Assembly (NCBI GenBank): GCA_044234625.1
Contig: JBIIIP010000002.1
Location: forward strand, 1 to 64,000
DNA from: CACORA01 sp044234625
GTDB lineage: Bacteria > Planctomycetota > Planctomycetia > Pirellulales > UBA1268
Length of the DNA stretch: 64,000 nucleotides
Reading direction: 5' to 3'
Of this stretch, positions 31,212 through 38,971 are shown piece by piece. Position 1 is the stretch's first letter. Every line of letters begins with the position of its first letter. Position numbers and translations under genes: made by a program. Below the pieces are notes generated by a model that did not search any database, was not told the origin of the DNA, and was given only the letters and a program-made list of their open reading frames with translations.

Positions 31212-32902
31212 CGCCCCTCCTCCGTTGGAAGCCTTGGATTGATCGGCTCGTCACCCGGCTCTTCTCGACACCGGGTTTTCTGCAGGACACCGGCCCCCAT
31301 GATACACCCCGCGACCGCCACACACGCCCCGGCCGGCAAACTTCCCCACGCCAGCCACGGGCTCGGCCGGCCGTCCGGCCGGACGCGGGCCCGCAGCGTC
31401 GCCGTGGCCCGCCGCGGGCCGCGGGCCAGGAGGCGGCCCGAGCCGTCGATCGACGCGGAGAATCCGGTGTTGGCGGCGATGACGATCGGCGTGCGCACCT
31501 CCACGGCCCGGAAGATCGCCGCCGTGAGGTGCATGTCGAGTTCGCTCGAACCCCAAAACCACCCGTCGTTGGTGAGGTTCACGATCACGTCCGGACGCCC
31601 CCCGGCGGTGGCCAGCTCGCGAACGAGGTCGCGCACCGCGGCCGGCACGGCCGTCTCGTAGCAGATGTTCACGGCCACCCGGTGGCCGGCGACCGTGACG
31701 GCCACCGCCTCCGTGCCCGCCGTCAAGCCCGCGGGAAGGGGCGTGAGTCGATACAGCCAGGGAAACCGGTCGGCGAGCGGAATGTATTCGCCGAACATCA
31801 CCGGGTGCATCTTGCTGTAGCACCCCAGCGGGGTACCGGCGGCGTCGAGAAACAGCCCGCAGTTGAAGTTTCGGGCACCGCCGGGCGCGGCGGCAGATAT
31901 CTCCTGCTTGTCGAGGCCGACGAGCCAGTGTGTGCCATACCGCCGCGCGTAGACCGCCAAGGCGGCGAGCCGATCCTGCTCGAGGGCGGCGCGGCACCGC
32001 CGCTGCCGATCGGCAAATGCCGCCGGCTCGTCGGGCCGCGGCGGGCCCACCACCTGTTCAACCACGCTGTCAGGCAGCACCTCCCCGGGATCGATCTCGA
32101 CGAGGCCCCAGCGCCACATCGTCTCCGGCCAGACGATGAGATCGGGCTTCGTGACCTCGGCCGCCAGGCCCTCCATCGTGAGTCCGTCGTACTGCGCGGC
32201 CACGTCGGTGGCCGCCTCGGGATCATGCTTGAGCTCGGTGTCGATCGACCCCTGCACGAGCAGCACGTCGAGCGGCGGCCCCTGCTCCGCGGGCTCCCCG
32301 GCCAGCCGCCAGCCGCCGTAGCCGAGCACCGCTGCGACCATGGCGGCCGCGACCGCTGCCGGCACGGCCGCACGGCTGGCCACCGCGGAGGCCACCAGCA
32401 CGACGAGGCCGCTCACGCCCACCGCACCGGCCACGTCGGCACACTGGATGAGCGTGGTCCACCGCCACTGGGTATGGCCAAGGCCCGCGAACGTGAATCC
32501 CCCGAGCACGGTGCCGCGGAGATGCTCGCACACCACCCATGCCAACGGGGCCGCCGCCACCAGCGGCCAGCGGTGGTGGTGGACGAGCCGCCGCGCGATC
32601 CACACGAACAGCGGCACGTAGGCGGCAAGATACGCCGACAGCGCCACCCAGCCGATCGACGTGGCCGGATGGGGCAGCCGCAGCCAGTGGATGGCCAACA
32701 GCCAGTGCACGAACCCGCCGACCCACAGCGCCCGCCACGGACGGGAGGCGGCCAGCGCCGCCGGCCCGACGACGGCCAGCCAGGGGAGCGGGGCCAGCCA
32801 CGCCGCCGGCCACAGATCGACCGGCGGCTGCACGAGAAACATCGACACCGCGCCGGTGAGCGAGAGGAGCCACACGCGGCGCTCGTCGAGGGCGCGGCTC
32901 AT
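31208..32902 (-). CDS. lnt: Apolipoprotein N-acyltransferase
   Basis: A 564-residue inner-membrane protein. The first about 220 residues hold several membrane helices (WLAPLPWLAVVGPAALAA, VALSAYLAAYVPLFVWIA, AVGVSGLVVLVASAVA); the rest is a nitrilase domain with the catalytic triad Glu in LIVWPETMWRWG, Lys in YSKMHPVMFGEYIPL and Cys in VAVNICYETAVP. It transfers an acyl chain from a phospholipid to the N-terminal Cys of lipoproteins, the last step of lipoprotein maturation, and so supports a diderm envelope. Overlaps by ATGA with both the upstream lipoyl-like gene and the downstream coiled-coil gene. The longer frame to 33085 is rejected because it runs antiphase inside the lipoyl-like gene. 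Confidence 0.92.
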   Translation of the reverse strand: MSRALDERRVWLLSLTGAVSMFLVQPPVDLWPAAWLAPLPWLAVVGPAALAASRPWRALWVGGFVHWLLAIHWLRLPHPATSIGWVALSAYLAAYVPLFVWIARRLVHHHRWPLVAAAPLAWVVCEHLRGTVLGGFTFAGLGHTQWRWTTLIQCADVAGAVGVSGLVVLVASAVASRAAVPAAVAAAMVAAVLGYGGWRLAGEPAEQGPPLDVLLVQGSIDTELKHDPEAATDVAAQYDGLTMEGLAAEVTKPDLIVWPETMWRWGLVEIDPGEVLPDSVVEQVVGPPRPDEPAAFADRQRRCRAALEQDRLAALAVYARRYGTHWLVGLDKQEISAAAPGGARNFNCGLFLDAAGTPLGCYSKMHPVMFGEYIPLADRFPWLYRLTPLPAGLTAGTEAVAVTVAGHRVAVNICYETAVPAAVRDLVRELATAGGRPDVIVNLTNDGWFWGSSELDMHLTAAIFRAVEVRTPIVIAANTGFSASIDGSGRLLARGPRRATATLRARVRPDGRPSPWLAWGSLPAGACVAVAGCIMGAGVLQKTRCREEPGDEPINPRLPTEEGR

Positions 32903-33186
32903 GCGATCCCCCGCGGCAGGAATTCGGCGAGCACCGTCCCGGGCACGACCGGCGCGTCCTCGTCGACCAACTGCGCCACGAGCGTGCCCGTGACCGGCGC
33001 TTCCAGATCGATCGTCACCCCGCCCGCGACCAGTTCCACGACGCGGTCGCCGGCCAGCACCGTCGCCCCTTCCCGCATGAGCCACAGCGACACGGCCGCC
33101 GGCGTGGTCACGCCGAGATCAGGCATCACCAGCGGTACCCGCCGCGGAGCATGTGCCGAACCGGTGCCGGAGTCGCCTGTGGCCAT
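32899..33186 (-). CDS. Biotin/lipoyl-domain-like protein without any lysine
   Basis: A 95-residue single-domain protein. Seen: the fold signature of lipoyl/biotinyl domains: VPLVMPDLGVTTPAAVSLWLMREGATVLAGDRVVEL, then APVTGTLVAQLVDEDAPVVPGTVLAEF, i.e. the PxLGxxxxxxxxxWxxxxGxxVxxGDxxxE and PxxGxxxxxxxxxGxxVxxGxxxxxF halves. In true lipoyl domains the turn between the halves carries the DKA lysine; here it reads VAGGVTID, and the whole protein contains no Lys, so it cannot be lipoylated or biotinylated the normal way. It sits between an M28 peptidase (3-bp gap) and lnt (ATGA overlap). A protein-binding or carrier-mimic role is inference. Confidence 0.78.
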   Translation of the reverse strand: MATGDSGTGSAHAPRRVPLVMPDLGVTTPAAVSLWLMREGATVLAGDRVVELVAGGVTIDLEAPVTGTLVAQLVDEDAPVVPGTVLAEFLPRGIA

Positions 33187-33189
33187 GGC

Positions 33190-34116
33190 TCACCGCTGGT
33201 CGCGGAGCCAGGTGAGCAACACGCGGCCCACCACGCCCAATGATTCAGCGGAGCAGTGTTCGGGCGTGTCGAGCGTGGTGTGCCACTGGGGATAGTCGTA
33301 GTCGATGATGTCGCAGGCGGGGATGCGGGCGATCATCCGCAGGGGCAGATGGTCGTCTTCGATCCTGTATTTCGGCCGGGGCACGAACTGCCGCTCGCCG
33401 AGCCGCGCCGCCGTGCTCCAGATCTGCTCGATCACCGGTAGCGTTTCGGGCCAGGACACGCCATGCTGCTCCTGCCAGATCTCCAGGTTCTTGTCGGCCA
33501 CCATGTCGACGATCACACCGCAGCGGTAGCGATGCCGCGTGGAATCGGCTTTCTGGTCGGCCACGTATTGGCGGGCGAAGAAATTCGACCCCAGGCAGTA
33601 GGGATCGCGTGGCGCGACGACATATTCCTCGGCGTCGAAGAGGACGAAGTCGACGCCCACCCGCCCGGGCAACGCGGGCATGGCCCGGCCCAACTCCATG
33701 AGGAGCGCCACGCCGCTCGCCCCGTCGTTGGCGCCGAGGAACACCCCCCGCGGATCGACCGGGTCGCGGTCGGGAAAGGGCCGGGTGTCGTAGTGCGCGC
33801 CGATGAGCACGCGGTCTTTCCGCTCCGGATGCCAGGTGATGATCACGTTTTCCATGAGCACTGGCTGACCGCTGCGGCGGTCGCGGATCTGAAACGGCTG
33901 CAGCGCGACAGTAGCGCCGCCCTGACGAAAATGGTCGACGACGAGGGCCCGCTGCTTCTGCATGCCGGGTGAGCCGCTGGGCCGCGGCCCCAAGTCGCAG
34001 ATCGCTTCCAGGTGCCGCATGGCAGCCGCCCCGGAAAACCCTTCCGCCACCGGCTCGTCGCCACCGGCCGGCGCGGCGAGAACCATGGCCCCGATGATCA
34101 TCCACGCCCGATGCAC
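33190..34116 (-). CDS. Exported M28 peptidase / glutaminyl-cyclase-like zinc enzyme
   Basis: A 308-residue protein with a short signal peptide (WMIIGAMVLAAPAGG). Zinc-site motifs in order: VLIGAHYDTRPF (His, about 107-118), GANDGASGVALL (Asp), FVLFDAEEY (Glu-Glu), DDHLPLRM (Asp-His) and WHTTLDTPEH (His). The single-zinc glutaminyl cyclases keep DDH-P and WHT-LD, which fits here; some are aminopeptidases. It either cyclises N-terminal Gln or removes N-terminal residues in the periplasm. The start is GTG at 34116 with GGAGG upstream; that site overlaps a 14-bp inverted repeat. An ATG at 34101 is an alternative. First gene of the operon leading to lnt and mtfA. Confidence 0.85.
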   Translation of the reverse strand: MHRAWMIIGAMVLAAPAGGDEPVAEGFSGAAAMRHLEAICDLGPRPSGSPGMQKQRALVVDHFRQGGATVALQPFQIRDRRSGQPVLMENVIITWHPERKDRVLIGAHYDTRPFPDRDPVDPRGVFLGANDGASGVALLMELGRAMPALPGRVGVDFVLFDAEEYVVAPRDPYCLGSNFFARQYVADQKADSTRHRYRCGVIVDMVADKNLEIWQEQHGVSWPETLPVIEQIWSTAARLGERQFVPRPKYRIEDDHLPLRMIARIPACDIIDYDYPQWHTTLDTPEHCSAESLGVVGRVLLTWLRDQR

Positions 34117-34124
34117 GTCCCTGC

Positions 34125-34160
34125 CTCCGTTCCATCGGCGCAGCAGCCGATGGAACGGAG
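34125..34160. promoter_or_regulatory. Perfect 14-bp inverted repeat between divergent genes
   Basis: CTCCGTTCCATCGG (34125-34138) and its exact reverse complement (34147-34160) are separated by 8 nt. The left arm overlaps the GGAGG ribosome-binding site of the M28 peptidase gene, and the right arm lies 14 bp before the TACAAT box of the TIGR03790 gene. It could be an operator for both genes, or an mRNA hairpin that hides the peptidase start. Binding protein unknown. Confidence 0.6.
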
Positions 34161-34174
34161 TGTAGCGAATGCCC

Positions 34175-34180
34175 TACAAT
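34175..34180 (+). promoter_or_regulatory. -10-like TACAAT for the TIGR03790 gene
   Basis: TACAAT lies in a local AT-rich patch, 60 bp before the ATG at 34241 and 14 bp after the inverted repeat. It supports the downstream start. No strong -35; the inverted repeat occupies that position, so a bound regulator could block or replace it. Confidence 0.4.
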
Positions 34181-34240
34181 CCAGCCTTGCTGGATGCATC
34201 CCGTCCGGCTCGAACTTCCGGCACCGGCCCAGGACGGCTC

Positions 34241-35983
34241 ATGCCCAGGTTTCCCCTGCCAGCCTCGCTTCGCACCGTTGCGACCCTCGTCGCCCTCCTG
34301 CCAGCAGCACTGCATGCAGGGGGAGGACCGGAAAACCTGTTGCTCGTGGTGAATTCGACGAGCCCCGACAGCTTGGCAGTGGCCAATGCCTACGCCGCAA
34401 CCCGCGGCGTGCCGCCGATCAACGTGCTCATGCTGCCCTGGGAGGGAAGCAGGGAAAGCACGACGATCTCGGAATTCCGTGAGCGGCTGCTCATGCCGAT
34501 CCTTCGGTCGATCGATGCCCGTGGCCTGGCCCCGCAGATCGACTGTATCGTCTATTCGTCCGACTTTCCGTGGCGGATCGACTTCATCGAGGAACTTCCG
34601 GCATTCCTCATCGGCAGGGATAAATTTCCCTCCGGCTCCCTGACGGGCATGACCATGCTCTACACCGCCACCCTGCAGCCATCCAGCGGCGGCATGCCGC
34701 CCTGGCTGGATGCGGGCAGCAACCGCTACGCGCAGCCCGTCGGCCCCGATGGCCTTCCACTGCCGACCCGTGGCTTCCGCGGATGGTATGGCTGGAGCCC
34801 GCGCGGCGACATCATGGAGTCGGGGGGCGTGCGGTATCTGCTCTCGGTGATGCTCGGCGTGACGGCGGGACGCGGCAACACGGTGGCCGAAGTCGTCGCC
34901 AGCCTGCGATCGGCCGCGGCGGCAGACGCCACCCGGCCGGAGGGGACGATCTATTTCATGACCAACAGCGACGTCCGCACCACGACCCGCAGCCGCAGCT
35001 TTCGCGCGGCTGTCGAGGCGCTGTGGGCGCTCGGCGTGAAGGCCGAGATCGTGCCCGGCAGCCTCCCGCAGAACAAAAGCGACGTGGCAGGGCTGATGGC
35101 CGGCATCCCCGACTTCAAGTGGTCGCAGAGCGGCAGCCGCATCGTGCCAGGAGCGATCTGCGAAAACCTCACCAGCTACAGCGCCGTCTTCACGCCGTCG
35201 GCGGGCCAGACGCCGCTCTCGGCCTTCATCCGCGCAGGGGCCGCCGGATCGAGCGGCACGATCATCGAACCCTTCTCCATCCAGGCGAAGTTTCCACATC
35301 CCGTCATTCATGTGCACTACGCCCGCGGGGCGTCGCTCGCCGAGGCGTTCTACCAATCGGTGACCTCGCCCTATCAGTTGCTCGTGGTGGGTGACCCGCT
35401 GTGCCAGCCGTGGGCGCGCATTCCGACCGTCGAGGTGGTGATGGCCAGGGATTCCACGCCGATCAAGCCCTTGGCCCCGCTTTCCGGCACGGTGGAACTC
35501 GAACCCCGTGCCACGCTGCCGGGCGACGGCATCGCCGACCGCTTCGAACTCTTCGTGGACGGCCTGCGAATCTCCTCGTGTAGCCTCGGTGAGCGGTTCA
35601 CGCTCGACACGGCCGAATTCGCCGATGGCCATCACGAGCTCCGGGTGGTGGCGATCGACGCCTCGCCGGTGGAGACCCAGGGCCGCTGGGTGCAGCAGGT
35701 GCTGTTCACCAACCGCGGCCGCAGCATCACGCTCGAGGCCGCGCCGCGGCGGGTGAAGGTCGACGGCACGGTGCGGTTGCGCGTGATGGGACCGGAGATT
35801 GAGGGCGCCGTCGTTTTCACGATGGGCCGCGTCATCGGCCGCACGGCAGGCAGTGAATCATCGATCGACGTTCCCGCCGAGACTCTCGGCCGCGGGCCGG
35901 TCACGATCCGCGCCACAGGCCGCACGGCCGCGGGCCGGGAGAGCAGCGTCAACGCCGTGCCGGTGACGATCGAAGTGGAGTGA
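34241..35983 (+). CDS. TIGR03790 family secreted protein
   Basis: A 580-residue protein with signal peptide (SLRTVATLVALLPAALHAGG). Residues about 30-400 match my memory of TIGR03790: LLLVVNSTSPDSLAVANAYAATRGVPPINVLML, IDCIVYSSDFPWRIDF, GSITxxTMLY-like stretch, IYFMTNSDVRTTTRS, and a C-terminal-side YHQxSSPYQLLVVGDPLCQPWA (here YQSVTSPYQLLVVGDPLCQP). The family occurs in planctomycetes, Verrucomicrobia and some proteobacteria and has no assigned function. After residue 420 there are two beta-sandwich-like domains (Ig-like) with DGxADRFELFVDG. The start at 34241 is preferred over 34169 because a TACAAT box at 34175-34180 places transcription start near 34187. Confidence 0.8.
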   Translation: MPRFPLPASLRTVATLVALLPAALHAGGGPENLLLVVNSTSPDSLAVANAYAATRGVPPINVLMLPWEGSRESTTISEFRERLLMPILRSIDARGLAPQIDCIVYSSDFPWRIDFIEELPAFLIGRDKFPSGSLTGMTMLYTATLQPSSGGMPPWLDAGSNRYAQPVGPDGLPLPTRGFRGWYGWSPRGDIMESGGVRYLLSVMLGVTAGRGNTVAEVVASLRSAAAADATRPEGTIYFMTNSDVRTTTRSRSFRAAVEALWALGVKAEIVPGSLPQNKSDVAGLMAGIPDFKWSQSGSRIVPGAICENLTSYSAVFTPSAGQTPLSAFIRAGAAGSSGTIIEPFSIQAKFPHPVIHVHYARGASLAEAFYQSVTSPYQLLVVGDPLCQPWARIPTVEVVMARDSTPIKPLAPLSGTVELEPRATLPGDGIADRFELFVDGLRISSCSLGERFTLDTAEFADGHHELRVVAIDASPVETQGRWVQQVLFTNRGRSITLEAAPRRVKVDGTVRLRVMGPEIEGAVVFTMGRVIGRTAGSESSIDVPAETLGRGPVTIRATGRTAAGRESSVNAVPVTIEVE

Positions 35984-36010
35984 AGCGGGCAGGCAACCGT
36001 CGCCCCTCAC

Positions 36011-36204
36011 ACGGCTCCCACTTGAACCTCGCGAGTTTCGCTGGTCGGGAACGCCCAGCCCCGTCGCCGGACGTTCGCGGATGCCTTCGTGGCATCCGCT
36101 CACTGCGTGTCCGCTGCGCTTCGGCATCCTCCTTACGCTTGCTCCCACAGCCCGGCTCTCAGGGCATGGGCATCCCCTCCCCCGGTCTGGTTCGCGGGGA
36201 AGCG
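36011..36204 (+). repeat. 194-bp dispersed repeat, copy A
   Basis: Matches the reverse complement of 49191-49384 over the full 194 bp with about 13 mismatches counted by eye. It contains an 8-bp stem CGGATGCCttcgtGGCATCCG near the middle and no conserved open frame. It fills most of the 250-bp gap between the TIGR03790 gene and the histidine phosphatase gene. Likely a non-autonomous mobile or REP-like element; no target duplication was recognised. Confidence 0.88.
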
Positions 36205-36233
36205 TTTCGCGCGAGGCTCAAGTGTGATCCGTA

Positions 36234-36893
36234 TCACACGAAGCAGGCGTCATGGCCGGTCTCACGCAGATGGCCGGTGTCGTTGAACGACACGAGCCGC
36301 GGCCCGGGCCACGTGACGTGGGTCACGGAACAGTTAGCCAGCGCCGGCAATTTCGTGAACGGCCGCTCGGCGGCGGCGGCCAGCATCGGGTGCGACCGCC
36401 CCACGAGGCTGCCCAGCGCCGCGGTGAGAATTCCCCCGTGGGCCACGACGACCATTCCGCGCACGGGCCGGGCAGCCAGCGACTCCAGCGCCCTGCGGCC
36501 ACGGTCGGCCAATTCGGCACGCGATTCACCGCCAGGGATGCGGTAGTCGACATCGCCGCTCCGCCACCGGGCTACCTCCTCCGGAAAACGCGCCTCGAGG
36601 TCGGCCCACAGGTGCCCCTGGAAGATTCCCGCATGCAGCTCGCGCAGTTCCGCGTCGATCCGCAGCGGCAGATCGAGCACCGCGGCGATCCGGGCGGCGG
36701 TTTCCCGTGCCCGTCGCAGGGGGCTCGACCAGATCTCGTCGATCGTCTCCCGGGCGGCGAGCCCGCGGATCCAGTCGGCCACGCCTTCCGCCTGCCGCAC
36801 GCCGAGCGTGGAAAGCTCGACATCCTCCTGGCCCTGCACGCGGCCTTCCCGGTTGGAGACGCTTTCGCCGTGGCGGATCAGATACTGCTGCAT
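36234..36893 (-). CDS. Histidine phosphatase family protein (phosphoglycerate-mutase-like)
   Basis: A 219-residue protein. Seen: the N-terminal catalytic YLIRHGESVSNREGRVQGQ (RHG), SSPLRRARETAA (second Arg), the acid residue in ELHAGIFQGHLWADLEARFP and the second His in VVVAHGGILTAAL. These form the phosphohistidine pocket of cofactor-dependent mutases and broad phosphatases (GpmB/CobC-like); the substrate cannot be told. The start is ATG 36893: a TAGCAT hexamer 7 nt upstream covers the alternative ATG at 36902 and suggests a leaderless message. Its 3' end lies 29 bp from the 194-bp repeat. Confidence 0.88.
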   Translation of the reverse strand: MQQYLIRHGESVSNREGRVQGQEDVELSTLGVRQAEGVADWIRGLAARETIDEIWSSPLRRARETAARIAAVLDLPLRIDAELRELHAGIFQGHLWADLEARFPEEVARWRSGDVDYRIPGGESRAELADRGRRALESLAARPVRGMVVVAHGGILTAALGSLVGRSHPMLAAAAERPFTKLPALANCSVTHVTWPGPRLVSFNDTGHLRETGHDACFV

Positions 36894-36900
36894 GGGGAGC

Positions 36901-36906
36901 ATGCTA
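36901..36906 (-). promoter_or_regulatory. -10-like TAGCAT, 7 nt before the ATG at 36893
   Basis: Minus-strand TAGCAT; the expected start of transcription falls on the start codon. The other possible start codon at 36902 lies inside the hexamer and would not be transcribed. Confidence 0.38.
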
Positions 36907-37046
36907 CCGCGCCACGGAGGCGGACAATCCCTCAGCGATATGTCCCAGGAAAGCGGCGGCAGGATCGTGGCAGATGGCTGCGCCCCATGGGTGGTGCACG
37001 GCCATTCCCTTCCGTTATCCACTCCCGGCCGCAGCGCCACAGCACA

Positions 37047-37673
37047 TCATTCCGACGCCCGCTCTGCGCCTACGCAGGCAGACGTCCATGTCGCAACTTC
37101 ATCGATGGCAGCGTTATTTTCAGCATATGCCTGCTGAATGTTCCGCCGACGCTCTTCGAACGAAAAAGACGAACCGGTCTTCGGATTGATCTCCCAGGCC
37201 GGATGCGAGAACTTTTCCGCGCGCCTGGGTTCTTCGTGCGAAACGACGTCGGCAAGTCGATCGAGAAGCAGGCTCCTCGAGGCTCCCACCTCATCAAAAT
37301 CAATAATGAGAAGGTCTTCGAGGCGGCTGGCCATTTTGCTCAACACGGCCCACTTTAACCCTGCCGCCCACCGAGGCATGGAAAAATCCAGTCGCTCGAT
37401 TGGAAACTCACTGCGTTTGGCAAACGTCGGAGGTTCTCCCTGATTGAAAAATATGTTGCGTTCGGCTGCTGCAGAGGAAAGAGCATGGTTGATAAAGTTT
37501 TTGGCCACTGTGGTCACAAAAGTGATTTTCGAAGCCGGGCTGCTCTCGGATAGAGTGTGGGCCAAGATGATCGAGAGGGAGGTGTGCTTGATGACCACAC
37601 CCCGACGAAACCGTGCCCAGCGGTTCACGAGCGCATTCGCGAGATCACCGCGAAGCACCCCAGGCGTTATCAC
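37047..37673 (-). CDS. Sulfotransferase-like protein, probably truncated
   Basis: A 208-residue protein whose GTG start at 37673 overlaps the ATP-grasp stop (GTGA). Seen: VVIKHTSLSIILAHTLSESS followed by ASKITFVTTVAKNFINHALS, then a helical part with LSKMASRLEDLLIIDFDEVG and LLLDRLADVV. This order (strand-loop, 'R/K..p..i.S' helix, later 'ED...l..l..fl') recalls the C-terminal two-thirds of PAPS sulfotransferases, but the N-terminal P-loop (GxxRSGTS type) is absent. Assignment is tentative. The GC content is clearly lower than in neighbours, pointing to recent transfer. Longer extension to 38003 would be antiphase inside the ATP-grasp gene and is rejected. Confidence 0.5.
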   Translation of the reverse strand: MITPGVLRGDLANALVNRWARFRRGVVIKHTSLSIILAHTLSESSPASKITFVTTVAKNFINHALSSAAAERNIFFNQGEPPTFAKRSEFPIERLDFSMPRWAAGLKWAVLSKMASRLEDLLIIDFDEVGASRSLLLDRLADVVSHEEPRRAEKFSHPAWEINPKTGSSFSFEERRRNIQQAYAENNAAIDEVATWTSACVGAERASE

Positions 37674-38971
37674 GCAGGCGTCGTATCGACATACGCTGCG
37701 GCGAGGGCGGGGGTTGGGCGGATGGCTTTGGCCGCGACGGCGGCCACCGCCGGCGTCTCCCCGGCCGCCGACCGCAACACATTGTTGCCCGAGACCCGCG
37801 CCTGGGTGACGCGCACGCCGAGGGCTGCGGAACACTCGGCCACCCATCCGACGTAACGATTCACGTCGTTCACGCCGTACGCAGCGAGATGATCTTCGAC
37901 GCTGTCGTGCGGAGGCCCCGGAGGGATCCCTGCCTGTGCGGCATTGTGCCGAAAGACAGCCCCCACGCAATTGATCGGCACTCCGCGAGTCGGAAACGAG
38001 CACGCCGTGATGTCGCTATGGGAGTTGACTTCACAGACGGCGTGCGGCTGGCTTGCGAGCGGCTGCCGATGATCCTGCAGGAGCAGGTCAACGCCATAGT
38101 GCCCCAGCCCACCCACCGCTTCCGCAACATCGACGGCGAACGTCGTGATCGACGTGTCAGTCTCCGTCACTCGCTCATGATACTCGCCGCCCAGGGAGAC
38201 GTTCGCAGCTTCATTGAGCAGCACGACCGTCCCCTGGCGTGGAATGCTCTCCCATGACAAACCCTGCTGGTGGATGGTGGTCGCGATGATGGGGTTCTCC
38301 GCCTGGAGCAGCGCGAAACGATATCGCGGATGGGTCAGCCGCTTGGCATTCTTCTGCTCGATCAACTGGCGGATGGTAGACGCCCCATTCCCCACGGCCC
38401 GAGCGGAGACCCTTTCGACAACCGAGAGCACCTGCCCGTTGCACACCAGCACGCGGTAGTCACGGCCGGGAACGTATTCTTCGACGCGAAAAGACTCGCC
38501 CTTGCGCAACTGCGCATGCGCTTTTCGCAGGTCTTCGGCGGTCTCCAGCCCAACGCTCACCGCGCGACCGCTGCCTCCCTCGAGCGGCTTGAGAACTCCC
38601 TTGCCCTGCAGCCGCCCCAGAAATTCATTCGCTGCGGCGATGTCGGAATACTGGAACGAGGCACCAAAGGGAATGCGGATGCCTGCCTGCTGCAGCACGA
38701 GGCTCGTCAAATGCTTGTTGCTGCAGACAGCCGACGCCCACCGCGAAGTGAAATTCGAGCCGGTCATGAAGAATCCCAGCCTGGTCTTTGCGGAGAGTGA
38801 AGCGGCGGAAAAGAAGAGCGGCGAGAACCGGCTCGTCCTCATTCGCGCGCGGATCGCTTCGCTTTGCAGCAACATGCTGCCAAACGGCCGTGCCTCGAAG
38901 TAATCCGCTTCAGGCCACGAGTAGTGATTGTCTCCGTTTGGCTGCCGTGTCACACGGTGGGGGTAATTCAT
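37670..38971 (-). CDS. ATP-grasp ligase resembling the cyanophycin synthetase core
   Basis: A 433-residue protein. Seen: TGSNFTSRWASAVCSNKHLTSLVLQQAGIRIPFG (like the CphA entry to ATP-grasp), GKGVLKPLEGGSGRAV (ATP-binding Lys and Gly loop), ESFRVEEYVPGRDYRVLVCN (adenine-contact hinge and GxDxRxLV), VERVSARAVGNGASTIRQLI, and VVLLNEAANVSLGGEYHERV, GVDLLLQDHR, VCEVNSHSDI (Mg-binding Glu/Asn). It should form an amide or peptide bond through an acyl-phosphate. The C-terminal Mur-ligase half of CphA is absent, so this is not a full cyanophycin synthetase. Moderate GC and unusual codons suggest acquisition. Coupled to the sulfotransferase-like gene. Confidence 0.75.
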   Translation of the reverse strand: MNYPHRVTRQPNGDNHYSWPEADYFEARPFGSMLLQSEAIRARMRTSRFSPLFFSAASLSAKTRLGFFMTGSNFTSRWASAVCSNKHLTSLVLQQAGIRIPFGASFQYSDIAAANEFLGRLQGKGVLKPLEGGSGRAVSVGLETAEDLRKAHAQLRKGESFRVEEYVPGRDYRVLVCNGQVLSVVERVSARAVGNGASTIRQLIEQKNAKRLTHPRYRFALLQAENPIIATTIHQQGLSWESIPRQGTVVLLNEAANVSLGGEYHERVTETDTSITTFAVDVAEAVGGLGHYGVDLLLQDHRQPLASQPHAVCEVNSHSDITACSFPTRGVPINCVGAVFRHNAAQAGIPPGPPHDSVEDHLAAYGVNDVNRYVGWVAECSAALGVRVTQARVSGNNVLRSAAGETPAVAAVAAKAIRPTPALAAAYVDTTPA

